A stretch of 64,000 bases of DNA from Blastobasis lacticolella (GCA_905147135.1 LR990056.1:9310001-9374000), one strand, 5' to 3'. Shown: positions 11,901 to 22,157, numbered from the stretch's first letter. Translations and numbers: made by a program. The notes: a model not told the origin generated them from the sequence alone.

Positions 11901-13503
11901 TTATTGTAGGTACGTGTGTTCCTTGAAATTAGTTTTGATATTAGTTTTAGTAGGGGCACAGCAGGGGCACGGGTGGGGTACAGGTTGGGTAGAGGTATGA
12001 TGCAGTTACTTTAACACTAAAATAAAATAAATACCTAATTGTTGACAAATTCACACAGCGCCATCTAGCCCTAAACTGAGCAAAGCTTGTATTATGGGTG
12101 CTAGATAATTGATATAGTACTTATACACTTTTTTTTAAATACATACTTTTGAAACATAGAACACCCAGACCCGTTACAGAAATTAAAATTCATCATTTAA
12201 ATTTCTGCCCGGCCGGGAAACGAACTCGCAACCTCTTGTATAGCAAAATAGCATGTTAACCACTGACCTACTCAGGACGTCACACACTATCGTACTCCTG
12301 ACATATTCCTGCCATACCCCTACGATAAATCTACCGTACCCCTACTCTCTCTATTTCCTCTCTACGCGTCCTTGAACCCCGCCTCACCTCCCTCAATATA
12401 ATAACATTATCAATTTATTATTATTAAATAATAAATACCATAATAATAGTTAGAATTTTATCGAAATATTAATATCGACAAGAATTCGATTTTGTCAATC
12501 CCTAGAGTAAATGTAAATTCAGAGAGGATTTACAGCACACACGCAACGCAATGTGTGTATGTGGTAGTGACCGATTGACTAATCACAGCGCTCCGTTTGA
12601 CTTTGCGTGTGCGTGCGTAAGCCTGTGCATATTAAGTTGCATGAGTAGTGGTAAAAATAGTGGGGTCGGGAACGGCGGCATCGGTTTCGGTATTAATGCT
12701 TTGCGTTTATCTACAGACATAGGGCGGTCAGCGTGTCACTGTGTGTTTCCTTCCTACTTTCCTACCCCCCTCCTTTTTGACGATTGAAAGAGATATTTAA
12801 TGTCCTAATCAATAAAGAAATTTTGATTTGATTTGATTGAATGGAAAAGATGCCACTTCTATCGTGTTCTGTGGTAGGAATGATTTTAATCGTGTGCATG
12901 ATGTGCGCAGGTCTGTCTGGCACGGTGTTCCTGGTGGGTGGGGGGCCCGCCGAGATCCAGGCGGCGCTGGCTAAAGAGCTGACACCGTATAGAACCTACT
13001 CCGAGCTGCAGATTGCCGCGGCGATGCACCTGTATTCACTGATGGCGAGCAAGGAGAAACCTGAAGTCGCGGCAGATATTGCGGAGAAGGTAGCTGCAGC
13101 GTTGAATAGTGACGCGCCGTGGAGTAGCCTAGTGGAAAGGTGCGTGCGTCAGCTGCTGGGCCGCGTGCCGCACTCGGCACAATACGCACGAACACTTATT
13201 GAAAGTGTGCCAGCCCAGATAGATCAGGCGCGCACGTACAAGATGCAGCTACCCACGCTTCAGTCGCAGTTCGTGGTGATCCACACAGCTGGAACGTCTG
13301 AACGTGCATCGGACCTGCAGCGCTACTCAGCTCAACCACTGGTAGAGTACAACCTGAATACACCGCTCGGGAACATCACTGACGACTTACGCGTGGGCTC
13401 CATTGTCAACCGTCATCTCGATTCGGATATCCTGACCGCTTTCGATAACACACACCTCTGCGAGAAATATGCTTTAACAAGTATTGATTTCAATAAAGGT
13501 TAA
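8999..13503 (+). CDS. Fatty acid synthase-like gene, thioesterase-domain exons (partial)
   Basis: Three exons join in phase: 8999-9175 (59 codons), 9428-9530 (103 bases) and 12911-13503, ending in TAA. All borders are GT-AG (TTTTTCAG/.../GTCAGT; TCGGCAG/.../GTGAGT; TGCGCAG). The product aligns by eye with the C-terminal thioesterase of animal type I FAS: an opening block (AIFPGLEDNHVRFGALCERL), the nucleophile-elbow block (CLLGYETGVIIALEVAS) and the helical/lid region with a late His (VNRHLDSDILTAF). The usual G-X-S-X-G serine is Glu here, so normal fatty acyl hydrolysis is not expected. Exons 1 and 2 have exactly the lengths (177 and 103) of those in the minus-strand copy at 33635-33286. No lesion is seen. 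Exons for KS to ACP are not visible upstream; they are either left of the window or lost. The product may therefore be a complete FAS-like protein with a dead TE, or a truncated gene. Confidence 0.7.
9640..10945 (+). mobile_element. Degraded Jockey-superfamily LINE reverse transcriptase
   Basis: It lies in the second intron of the + strand FAS-like gene. Broken frames give the RT order: KKGDGSDPSNYQS (about 9830), DRQYDFRHCRSTSDLL (about 9945), LAVGIDIAKAFDRVWH (about 10050), NTGVLQGSVLSQTLF (about 10220), then the C-terminal RTARHRQ block near 10800. The order and wording parallel the LINE at 54877-57850. Multiple frameshifts; no endonuclease domain; the family is probably shared with that copy. 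Confidence 0.65.
10946..11240 (-). repeat. LINE-type 3' end (minus orientation)
   Basis: Read on the minus strand, the segment runs from a GC-rich block to AAATGTATTTTC(TTTC)n, the form of a lepidopteran LINE 3' untranslated tail. No coding sequence. A run of (AAATA)n follows at 11202-11235. Confidence 0.35.
11241..11935. other. Intronic sequence with a GC-rich block, no supported gene
   Basis: 11275-11410 is strongly GC-rich inside an AT-rich intron and is open on both strands, but it shows no recognisable protein. It may be a fragment of another repeat. Confidence 0.3.
11940..12003. repeat. Degenerate GGGGTACGG-type minisatellite patch
   Basis: Irregular units such as GGGGCACAG, GGGGCACGGG and GGGGTACAGG. 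The same word family recurs at 12296-12400 (as CCCCTACG), 33690-33745 and 61690-62005. Confidence 0.45.
12020..12290 (-). mobile_element. tRNA-derived SINE
   Basis: On the minus strand the element starts near 12285 with a tRNA-like head: an A-box-like TAGGTCAGTGGTTAACATG and, about 35 bases on, a B-box-like GAGTTCGTTTCCC. An unrelated body follows, and the 3' end is TAGATGGCGCTGTGTGAATTTGTC...AATTAGGTATTTATTTTATTTTA. A copy of the same 3' end is at about 34255-34350. The mismatched head and T-rich tail show it is a retroposed SINE, not a tRNA gene. Confidence 0.65.
12296..12400. repeat. Degenerate CCCCTACG minisatellite patch
   Basis: Repeated words CATACCCCTACG, ACCGTACCCCTAC and so on, on the opposite strand to the patch at 11940 and the array at 61690-62005. 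Confidence 0.45.
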
Positions 13504-13524
13504 ATGTCTCCGTAATAATTAGTA

Positions 13525-13775
13525 GAGCTCGTCTAATCTAAAATGACGCGCCCCACTATCGCATTACCGCACACAAGCAAGTTTAAAATATGGACGCAAG
13601 ACATATACAAATGCCGTTGTAATTGGTCATTCAGTTGCCGGTGAAATTCAAACGTACGAACACGCGTCGTTCATTGGCTCCCACACAGATGAAGTGTCGT
13701 TATCAATATTTGCACTTACACATCGAAATCAACTAACTAAGTAGTGAGGCGCGTCATCTTAGACTAGACGAGCTC
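13525..13775. mobile_element. MITE in the 3'UTR of the FAS-like gene
   Basis: The inverted ends read GAGCTCGTCTAATCTAAAAT (continuing GACGCGCC) and, inverted, GAGCTCGTCTAGTCTAAGAT (continuing GACGCGCC). They are 28 bases long with two mismatches. TA flanks both ends (13523-13524, 13776-13777), which suggests mariner-superfamily mobilisation. It lies 20 bases after the stop codon and before the AATAAA, so the transcript probably carries it as a strong hairpin. Confidence 0.75.
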
Positions 13776-13803
13776 TACCTGTGTATTGAATGTATGATTA
13801 GCT

Positions 13804-13809
13804 AATAAA
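13804..13809 (+). terminator. Likely polyadenylation signal AATAAA
   Basis: First AATAAA downstream of the stop codon at 13503, just beyond the 3'UTR MITE. Inferred from position only. Confidence 0.4.
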
Positions 13810-13899
13810 CGACTTTCCGTTATACTGTCTTTTAAATTATTCTATCTAGAAGTAAATTTCATGACCTTACATCATTAAATCAGATCTGTTAACGTCAGC

Positions 13900-14180
13900 T
13901 TGATTCTAAGGAATGATTGTGTAAAACAAAACTAGTTACTGAATTCAATCCAAGTCATAATTAATTTAATCACACAATATTTCATGAAAAAAAGGTTTTA
14001 AAGTACTTAGTAGGTAAGTAGGTTGTCTTCATTATAATTTCAGTTTATATATTTTTTAATCTGTGCTGTTAAAAAATATCGGGAGATGGAATCGGCTTTA
14101 ATTGTGGATATAATCAGCGCATAATCAGAATAGGGCGAAAAGGTCGAAGTAAATCGAAATGCAGGTTGATTCGACAAAAT
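13900..14180. other. Intergenic sequence, no gene seen
   Basis: No open frame with recognisable similarity and no repeat boundary. Confidence 0.3.
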
Positions 14181-14230
14181 GGTTGTTTACCATTTGACAT
14201 CTGTCATCGGCTGTCAAATGGTAAACAACC
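14181..14230. repeat. Perfect 19-base inverted repeat (hairpin)
   Basis: GGTTGTTTACCATTTGACA (14181-14199) is repeated inverted at 14212-14230 with a 12-base loop. Role unknown; it may be the centre of a MITE. Confidence 0.9.
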
Positions 14231-14520
14231 TTTGTCACCAGCTCTGTTAAATAATTGTGTTCACAGTGAAAAAGTAGTGTTACAGTGTTTTAAATAGGCT
14301 ATAAACAACTCACCTAACCTACGGCCGCCGTTAAGTTGAACTTAATTACAAACGTAACAGCTGATTGGACTACCTACCTACTCATAAAAGGAACGTCATT
14401 GTCACCTTGCTGTCATAGAGTGACATCTGTCACTGTGTTGCTACACGACAAAATTAGAAATTGTGTTCGGATACACATTGGGCAGACGCAACGTTTCGTT
14501 ATGCGACTAATATTACCACT

Positions 14521-15170
14521 CATTCATCATGATTTGTGCCGGATGTCGATAGAAAGTACGTCCTGAGAATGAGACTCTATGTTGTATGTTGGAGCAGTGC
14601 GGTATGGTTTATCACCTACTTTGCTGCAATAAAACCAGCGCTAAAGCCTCATGGGTATGTATGGAGCATAGCTGCGAAGACTGTTGGCCGAAATTGCAAC
14701 ACACCGGTCGACACACCTACCACACTGAAAAATATAACCATAAGGAAAAATTCAGCAATCATACCGGCCAAACCAGTAGTGCCTCTCTTGAGCGATTATG
14801 CATGTCTGTCTCTGAGTGGTGAAGCGTCGCGGATCCCTGAAAGTACAGCTCTTGAGTGTAGCGTTGATGTTGTCATTTTACATCGCAGTCCTCAGGATAC
14901 CACTCTGGGGGATGATTAATCGCGCTCGGTATGCGCCTTGGAGATGCAGGTTCTACGCGAGCGTATTGCCCTGCTTATCGAGCACCTTATGGATGCTGTT
15001 TCCGCGGTAGCCCTTTATCAAGAAGCTCTCAAGGATTGTGCTGTATAAATGGATGCTACCAACGAACGCCTTCAGAAAGTTGTGAGATTGCTGGAGAACC
15101 AATGCAAGTGTCACCGTACTGATGGTACAGGGTGGAAACAGACTCCTGTGGTATAAATACTGTTGATCCC
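14521..15170 (+). pseudogene. LINE ORF1, zinc-finger N-terminal part
   Basis: In broken frames the start encodes a Cys/His-rich segment (MICAGCR, then ETLCCMLEQCGMVYHLLC, then WVCMEHSCEDCWPK). This resembles the PHD-like fingers at the start of several insect LINE ORF1 proteins. A low-complexity Thr/Asn/His tract and a weak helical segment follow (about 14935-15120). It is cut by the insertion at 15175. Confidence 0.45.
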
Positions 15171-15174
15171 CTAA

Positions 15175-18100
15175 TAGGCCAGTCAAATCTTACAAAAAAA
15201 TGGCCCTAAAACGCAAAGCGTGATGTACCGCTGCATTTTTGGTATGGTATTTGGACCCCTTTAGAGAGTGTGAAACTACATTTTGCAAGCAAAATAAAAA
15301 ATGTGCTTCCTATGCATTTTTCGACCGATAAACCTGAATGGCTTTTAAAGTTTCATTGTATTTGCCACTATTTAAGCGTAAAGGCAGCTTTACAAAATGT
15401 ACAGTGACCAAGTTATGACTCTTCAAATATGGTAAATTTTTTCCGTAAATTCACAATTTTAAGTTTTGCTCCCGTCGGAGCAAATTATTGATAAAATCGC
15501 TAGTCCTATGATAAAAGTAACTAAAAGAAAGTTGTAGTACATTTAATTTACTTTCATTGAAGTACAAAACGAACTAAGTGAAACTAATAGTTTACTCACA
15601 ATCTTGAAAATGGTTTTTTGAAGAATACTTATTTGTGTGAGTACCAAAGGAAATGTTTTCAGCCAAATATCGGTATAACCACTTATGCTAAGTAAACATT
15701 TGTTAGAAATTATGTTTTAATAATAATAAAATACCATCACAGGGTGCCAATCAGCTCCCGAGACCGTTCTATTAGTCTCAGGGTCCAGCGCAAGATATTG
15801 CTCAACCTCGCTTCGCCAATTGTATTAAGTGGCGAGCTCGTCGCGGTGCTGAATTTCGACTAGCCTCAGTGTACGAAACGGTCCTCTATATAGGCGGAAA
15901 TTTTTTATATGTTCATGCAGTATGCTGATTTTTCCTATTTTTACCTTTATTCTTTCGATGTTGCCAATGTTATTTTAAAAATATTGAATAATTCATGCTG
16001 AAATTCAAAATTGAAAATCGTTAGAATAGAGGCAAGCGATTTAACAACGGAACCCAGGGCCGTTTGTATGATAGTTTGAATTTGCTTAGTTTTAAGTTTA
16101 ACATGGATTACTGAACTTCAGAGTTTTATTGAAATTGTAATAATGTATTTTTTGACATTACTTGGTTTTGATGTTGTATCTACATACATACAACGACGAC
16201 ATTAGGGCCTTCAAGGAACAAGCCTCTATAAACGAATTCTCCACACCACTGGTAGGCTCGGTAGAACAGTCCTAAGTAAGCTTTATGGCACCTAATAAAG
16301 ATTGTTGTATTGCGGTAGGGTCTACCTACCGACTCCGGTTTTCCACCCCCCAGTCCAGAAAATTACTTCCAGCATATCCAGCTCGACTTTGGATCTAAAG
16401 GTGACTGCGAAGCCACTGTCCACGCCATGAGAACTTTCCTCCAAAGTAATAGTGTTATGCAGTCGTACTGAAGGGTGACGTAAAAAATAGATTCAACTCC
16501 GTCGCTATCGGCGCTTTGCTTCGTCAAATACAATAAGCTGCCGGCCATTTATAAGTTTATGCGGCAATGCTACAAAAAGCCGAGCAATCTTATGTACAAA
16601 GGCTACCTCTTGCAATCAGTAGTCGGCTGCCAGCAATAGGCGACTCTCGAGAAGCTAAATTCTAAATTTAACGTGTGGTAGTACAACCTCCTTAGAAGAC
16701 AGGGTCCTACGAGTGGATGCAAACACGGTTTTACAGAATTTACTGCTCCTCATGCTCGAGTTCAGGGTGATTAGTATGAACTTGAATCTCGAAGTGCGAT
16801 CCGAGGGCTGGTGCCATTTTAGCAGGTTTTGACGTGACTGCTTTTGTATTGTCGTCGACAAGACGTGGCGTCACCTTCTAGGTAGTTTTGATTAATCCCT
16901 GTCGGACTTTGATAAAGAAAAAATTCTAATTCTATTGTTGCGGTGTTCTGAACAACACAGTGAAACAAATTCTTATATTTTAATTCTTAACATTAATCTC
17001 GATAATTCATCTTGGAATTTCCAAGTTGGAAACAGATGGATATGGAGGTCTAAGGTCTAAGAGGGGGGGGGGGGGGGCTGGCCCCTGAGGTGGCCGATGA
17101 AGCCAAGTCGATCGATAATTGAGCTTGATTAAATCTTTACATCACAACATTACAAGACCATTCTGGCCTTCTGACCACCCGGCATCTCCTCTTCCTACGC
17201 CTATGCGAGCTTCCGAAAAATTCCTGTTCTCAGAGGCTATGGAGCGAGCCTCACTGCAGATTGGTGCGAAACAATATTTTAAGCACATCAACCAACTCTG
17301 CAGAGCGTGCCCGTTTGCTGGCTGCTGGCGAGTGTAAATCGGGTCTCTAACATCAGGCAATGTCCTCTAAAAATATTGGGACACTTCTCGACCGCGTTAC
17401 GCACTATATCATCCGCCAAGCCTTCACCTCTGCTGGAGCACCCGCGAACCTAAAGTAAGAGGCCCGAAGGGATGACACTCCCGCCCTGGAAGCTGGGACG
17501 ACGTTTGATCAGGGACGCCACGTGTAGCGGTAACCTGCACAGTTCCATCTTCCAGTAACAGCGTGTTATGCTGGGCCCGATGCCGCCTCAGCTGAAAGCG
17601 TCAAACGACGCAAGTGTTGGTGAAACCCACATATTTACGCCATTTGGCGTCTAGGGACCATGCGCACACTCCCTATTTCGGGAGCCTGGTCGATATTAGC
17701 GGCTGGCTTCCACTTCGGACGGGGCCAGCCTTCTGAGCAGCATTCCTAATAGTTCTAATAACGTGGACCTTGGATAAAATTTGTGATTGTTTTATTAAGT
17801 AAGTTGTTAGTTGTTATTTGTAATTTGTATTATGTCAGATTAGTATTCATAATATGTTTAATTGTTATTCCCACCTTAATAAATACTTTATTCTACTTTA
17901 CTATTTTCAAAAATAAATTTTTACATGCTTCTCGTTTTTTTAAGATTGTGAATGAATAATTAGTCTCACATAGATCGTTCTGTACATCAATTAAAGCAAA
18001 ATAAATTTTCTATTTTAAATTTTGCTCCGGACGGGAGCAAAACCTAGAAAGTAGACTTTGGGCTTAACTCCTTAATAATTTTATCAATTTTAAAAGTTAT

Positions 18101-18320
18101 TTAGCTTTGTTGGTCGAGAAAAGCATAGTTCACGATTTTTAGGCCAAAATGTGAAAAATGACCCGAAATTTCGCAGTTTTTCACGTATTACGCAGGTAGC
18201 ACAATTTTTTTTTTGCTTGAAAAATGTTGTTCCACACTCTCCTAAGGGGTGTAAATAACATATTAAAAATGCAGCACTACATCGCGTTTTGCGTTTTAGA
18301 TGTAAGATTTGACTGGCCTA
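15175..18320. mobile_element. Long-TIR element inserted in LINE ORF1
   Basis: The ends TAGGCCAGTCAAATCTTACA (15175-15194) and its inverse (18301-18320) are followed by several hundred bases of imperfect inverted similarity: AAAACGCAAA-CGATGTA-CTGCATTTTT near both ends, and TTTTGCTCC(G)GACGGGAGCAAA-like words near 15465 and 18025. TA precedes GGCC on both sides, a possible target duplication. The centre contains a degraded LINE (16200-17730). No transposase was recognised. Confidence 0.55.
16200..17735 (+). mobile_element. Degraded LINE relic inside the long-TIR element
   Basis: Fragments read as a reverse transcriptase of the CQQGDPLG / NVWYLDD type: KLPAIYKFMRQCYKKPSNLMYKGY then QSVVGCQQ at about 16530-16635, then LNSKFNVW at about 16650. 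Further on (17360-17560) come degraded C-terminal words (KRPEGMTLPPWKLG, IRDATC). Stops are frequent and the catalytic Asp pair is lost. A run of 15 G (17061-17075) lies in the middle. Confidence 0.5.
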
Positions 18321-18880
18321 TAAGTGCTATGCTGGCCCGGAAGACTCGTAGTCGTAAGCGGAATAGCCCCTGTGAGCGAAATAGGTGAATCTCCTAAACC
18401 GAAGAAATCAGAGTTCCCTAAACTGAGCTTGGAACATATGCAACCTACAGTGGTGGGTGATGCGCTTGCGGTATCCAGCAAGACCCCAACCCCAACAAGA
18501 AGTTGAGCGCTCCTCGGCGGAATCCGGCAGCTCCCAAAAAGGCTGGACTGACGTCAGAAGAAAATCAAGGCGCTCAAACGTTATACATTGTACTGCTGGA
18601 CGCTGAAAGCTGTGGAGCAACACAAATGTATACACCTCTGGAACATGCTGTCGGGTGTTGACGAAATTCGAACGTACTTGAAGCCATTGTGTCCTGGTTT
18701 TAGTTGCTGGGTGGAAGAACTAACAGCTACAGGTGACTATAAGTCATACAAGATATCGGTTCCAGCCATGTATTACGAGAAATGCTTGTCTGCTGACGTT
18801 TGATCTGATAATGCACGAGTAAAGACGTGGTTATTTCGCGGCTGCCGAAAACCTGACGCCGACAAGGAACGGACGGACGG
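18321..18880 (+). pseudogene. LINE ORF1, C-terminal part
   Basis: It contains QKGWTDVRRKSRRSNVIHC-like sequence and then the RNA-binding end typical of Jockey-superfamily ORF1 (CIHLWNMLSGVDEIRTYL, YKSYKISVPAMYYEKCLS at 18600-18800), with frameshifts and a stop at 18801-18803. Confidence 0.5.
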
Positions 18881-18904
18881 AACGCGGCCCGAAATAGAAA
18901 GGAC

Positions 18905-19437
18905 TACGGCATCTCTTTAGTGTATCAGAATGTGAGAGGCTTAAACACAAAACTTGCTGATCTCAGGTGCAACATGTTGCTAGGAATTTGCGATGTCATA
19001 GCGATCACTGAATCCTTCCTCAACTCGTCGGTGGATGATGCTGAGGTAACAGGCTCTGTATGGAGCGTCCTACGCCGTGATCGGTCGACTGGACATGGTG
19101 GTGGGGTGATGCTCGCAACGCGCCCAGGTGTTCAGCTTTAACGTCGACCGGAGTTAGAGACTATCGCCGGTGAAGATCGTAAACGACTCCCTTGAATATT
19201 TTGATTCAATAATATATGATATCTTCGAAAAGTGCATACCGAGGAAGGTCAGACATCGCAGAGCAAACAGAATATATCCGGTATGGTTTTCTGCAGATTT
19301 AATTAGGGGCATTGAGCGTAAGGCTAGATTCGTAGGTTGAAGGCGTATGGTTGTCACTATTCGTATGCACAATTTGCTAGCCTCCGTGCTAATGATAAAA
19401 AGAGAAGTGCGAGTGCATATAAAGACTATAGGTCGAC
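18905..19437 (+). pseudogene. LINE ORF2, endonuclease start and linker
   Basis: 18912-19141 encodes YQNVRGLNTKLADLR ... CDVIAITESFL, the start of the AP-endonuclease domain (N and E of the active site). A deletion follows, and about 19200-19437 encodes linker-type sequence (IFEKCIPRKVRHRR, PVWFSADL). Confidence 0.55.
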
Positions 19438-20264
19438 AACTTAACTGGTATATCGCCTGCGCGGTGGTGGGGGGCAGAGTGGGTGACGTCATGTGACGTT
19501 TCGGGGCTGAGCGCGGGGGTGCGGGGCAGGGAGTTGAAGCAACGTTTCTCAGTGCGCTCGTGGACTCCGCACAGCGCCGGTGGTTATTTTGTTACGAACG
19601 CTCAGAACAACGCACACGAGGTTAATTTGCCGAAGATCAATCCTGAAATGGAGGCTCGAAAATGTTCGCTAAAAAAATTTCCTAGATACAAGATCCCATT
19701 CATGCTCAACACACATCATCTCGTCGCAATTGTGCTGTCCGCCCACTCGATAAGTGTAGGTTTCCAAAAGGATTCAATGGGCACGCCTCTCTCTCTAGCA
19801 AAATGGGCCGATGACCTGTTCGCCGGTACCTGGACGAAAGGTCGCGTGTATCAGCTAGATGCGCACGGCACAGGACCGGCCGTTGTGGAGATCTCTGGGG
19901 GAGGTCCAGTAGTGACATATCTCAATTCAATAAAAACATTCGGTTAAGTCACTTTATGTAATAGACATACAAACATATATGACACAACAGGCACTGCTTA
20001 TAGAAATAAATCTTTACTTTTTTGCACCGAATTAAAAATCCAGATTTACTTTAGAATTTGCATTGGCAAACATTAGGTTTCTCGTCTCGGGATATAATAT
20101 CTTGGAACAAGTTCGGGCATAATCTCGTGTGCATTCTTTTTCCGAGGAACGTCATCGAGTGAAATTTCGCGGAAGAAAATGCTTACTGCCCCGCGCCTCG
20201 CACCCCTGCATTCATCCCTGAAAAATCACCCTCCCACCTACCTACCTCACATCCGCGTCCTTTA
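19438..20264. other. Insertion of unknown origin in the LINE, carrying an orphan ORF
   Basis: The LINE text stops at about 19437 and resumes at 20534. The last 269 bases of the gap are a MITE. The remaining about 830 bases begin GC-rich, contain a 154-codon ORF, and end in AT-rich sequence. Weak inverted similarity joins 19510-19625 and 20125-20222 (GGGTGCGGGGCAG-like and GCACACGAG-like words). No family was recognised. Confidence 0.35.
19483..19947 (+). CDS. Orphan ORF, 154 aa, function unknown
   Basis: The 154-codon frame has balanced codon use and ends in TAA just after AATAAAAACATT. The second half has short hydrophobic and Gly/Pro-rich stretches (FAGTWTKGRVYQLD, AVVEISGGGPVVTYLN). I do not recognise a family. 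A DAHGTG word resembles the ketosynthase EAHGTGT motif, but the context does not fit. There is no signal peptide. It may be a transposon cargo fragment, a retrocopy or an integrated viral piece. It may not be expressed. Confidence 0.3.
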   Translation: MTSCDVSGLSAGVRGRELKQRFSVRSWTPHSAGGYFVTNAQNNAHEVNLPKINPEMEARKCSLKKFPRYKIPFMLNTHHLVAIVLSAHSISVGFQKDSMGTPLSLAKWADDLFAGTWTKGRVYQLDAHGTGPAVVEISGGGPVVTYLNSIKTFG

Positions 20265-20533
20265 TACAGGGTGTTACATAATATATGTATAAAGCCGTGA
20301 ACTGGTTAGAGTGTTAAACATAATAAAACGATAGGTACAATTATTTCTGTTGTACGTGGAATTTTTGTACCTATCGTTTTCATACATTTAGCACTCTATA
20401 CGGTTCACGGCTTCATACATATGTTATATAAAAAAAATTCACGTACGACAGAAATAATTGTACCTATCGTTTTATTATGTTTAACACTCCATCCAGTTCA
20501 CGGCTTTATACATATATTATGTAACACCCTGTA
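20265..20533. mobile_element. Palindromic MITE with CAGGGTGTT termini
   Basis: The ends TACAGGGTGTTACATAATAT and ATATTATGTAACACCCTGTA form an inverted pair of about 38 bases, with TA at both extremities. Inside, a block ending CCTATCGTTTT appears three times: once forward and twice in other orientations (around 20325, 20380 and 20470). The element therefore has a nested palindrome. Confidence 0.75.
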
Positions 20534-21245
20534 GAATCACATAAGCAGCCTAAAATCGAAAGGAGGTTTTGAGGCTAAGGTTATTTTTAACGGCGAAGAA
20601 AATACTGGGAGCAAAGCGGCAGATGCCTTTTTTTATTTTGAAGGTGTCTTCTTTCCCAATGCACCTCTTTTGAATTGTGCTGCTGCGAGTACGGCTGACC
20701 AAACCACGTCAGCCAATTATATTTCTATTGGGCATATCACCGTTCAGGATGTTGAAAATGCCTTTAACAGGCTAAGACCTTCTATGGGCCCTGACAATGT
20801 ACCTTTTTTTATTATAAAAGCTTGCAAGGAGTTTCTTGTGGACCCCGTTTGCTATATTTTAAATCTGTCTATTTCCTCCGGTACTTATCTAGAGCTCTGG
20901 AAGTTAACACGGGTTAAGCCAATTCCAAAATCAGGTCACTTTGAAAAATGTAGAAAATTACAGACCAGTAGCAAATTTATCATCTTTGGCTAATTGTACG
21001 AGTCTACTCTGTACGAACACATTTCTTCCCAGGTCAAGCCTTTCTATAGTGACACCCAACACGGGTTCAGATCCAAACGCTCTGTTAATACCAACCTACT
21101 AACATTGGTTGACCTTGTCTCTGACCATCTCGATAGGGGTGTTCAGATGGTTGTGGTCTATTTCGACTTTTAAAAGGTTTTGGACCGGTTTGACAATGAC
21201 ATTCTGTTGGGTAAGCTGGGTACCATTGGTTTTTCACCGAATCTA
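20534..21245 (+). pseudogene. LINE ORF2, N-terminal half of the reverse transcriptase
   Basis: It begins HISSLKSKGGFEAKV directly after the MITE. It continues through the pre-RT block (AFNRLRPSMGPDNVPFFIIK), the KLTRVKPIPKSG block and a QHGFRSKRSVNTNL block, and stops soon after the first catalytic Asp region (FDFXKVLDRFDN). Frameshift near 20960; stop near 21171. The fingers and palm are present; the YADD box is missing. Confidence 0.6.
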
Positions 21246-21900
21246 CTGAATCTCCAAATAAAACAGTGAAACTATTATTTCCGATTTCTGTTTAGTAAAT
21301 GTACGAAATTTCTGGGACAATTGTATTTTGTAAATTTTTCTCACATTGTCTGTCGATTTTAGGCAATAAATAAATTTCGTAGGAATTCTATATAACGAAT
21401 TACATACATTTTCGGGAGGACGTGGCGTCCTACCAATGTTAATTAATGAACTACATTACCGAATAACCTAGACCTTGTTAGTTTACGCAACGGAATGTAA
21501 TTTCAATACAATTAACTGCAATCTTATAAACATAGCACGTTGAAAACAATTTTATGGGTAATTTCAAAAGCTCTTACATTTATTTATTTATTTTTATTTT
21601 CCAGATTATTGTACACATGAAACTACATATTAGTGAATAGTTGCATAATTTTCTCGCTTGGCCCCACAAAGGTCAAATGTATAATAAATAATAATATTGA
21701 GAGGATAGAGGGCGCCACCCTCTCGACCATATCGTGTCCGTATTTAAAAATTATTTTAATATAATAAAACAAGCTTGTTAGCTTAAATAAGTGTTTAATA
21801 AGTAATCCAAACGTTGATAAATTTGTACAAGTGTTATCTTATATTGAAATTATGTATATACATCGAATTATGAATCCTAAGTGATCGTCCCTTGATTAAT
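21246..21900. other. AT-rich junction between two LINEs
   Basis: No coding signal. It probably includes the 5' boundary of the next LINE, which I cannot fix exactly. Confidence 0.3.
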
Positions 21901-22157
21901 AATTATAGATATATATGAACATAAACAACGTTATTAACAGTGGTGCAAGAGTGAAATAATTAAAAAGTATAACAGAAACAAGTGAATAAATTAACATACA
22001 TTTATAAACAAACTTATTTTAATTGATAAAAGTGCAAAAGGGGAAACAAAGACAAAGTGTTAGAGTGTGTTACCATATTACCCTCGGATTCGAAGACTTG
22101 GAAATAATAAATGAATCAGCTTCTCATGGTTATAAAGGCATAGCCATTTTCAACACT

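Larger units (their letters stand above)
14500..21245 (+). mobile_element. Jockey-superfamily LINE split by two later insertions
   Basis: LINE coding pieces appear in correct order on the + strand. ORF1 N-terminal Cys/His finger: 14510-15174. ORF1 C-terminal part: 18321-18880. AP endonuclease start: 18910-19140. Linker: about 19195-19437. RT N-terminal half: 20534-21240 (ending near FDFXKVLDRFDNDILLGKL). Insertions at 15175-18320 and about 19438-20533 separate them, and the text resumes sensibly across each gap. Frames are broken by stops and there is no RT active site, so it is a dead relic. Confidence 0.6.

Noticed and set aside
12841..12910. Signal-peptide-like start (MEKMPLLSC...MCAG) in front of the last TE exon, suggesting a separate secreted protein
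   Set aside because: The stretch is intron: it ends in a TGCGCAG acceptor, and the preceding exon (9428-9530) joins in phase at 12911, exactly as in the paralogue.
19850..19890. DAHGTG as evidence for a ketosynthase (FAS KS) remnant
   Set aside because: The surrounding residues do not follow the KS pattern and the ORF is inside a transposon. A chance six-residue match.
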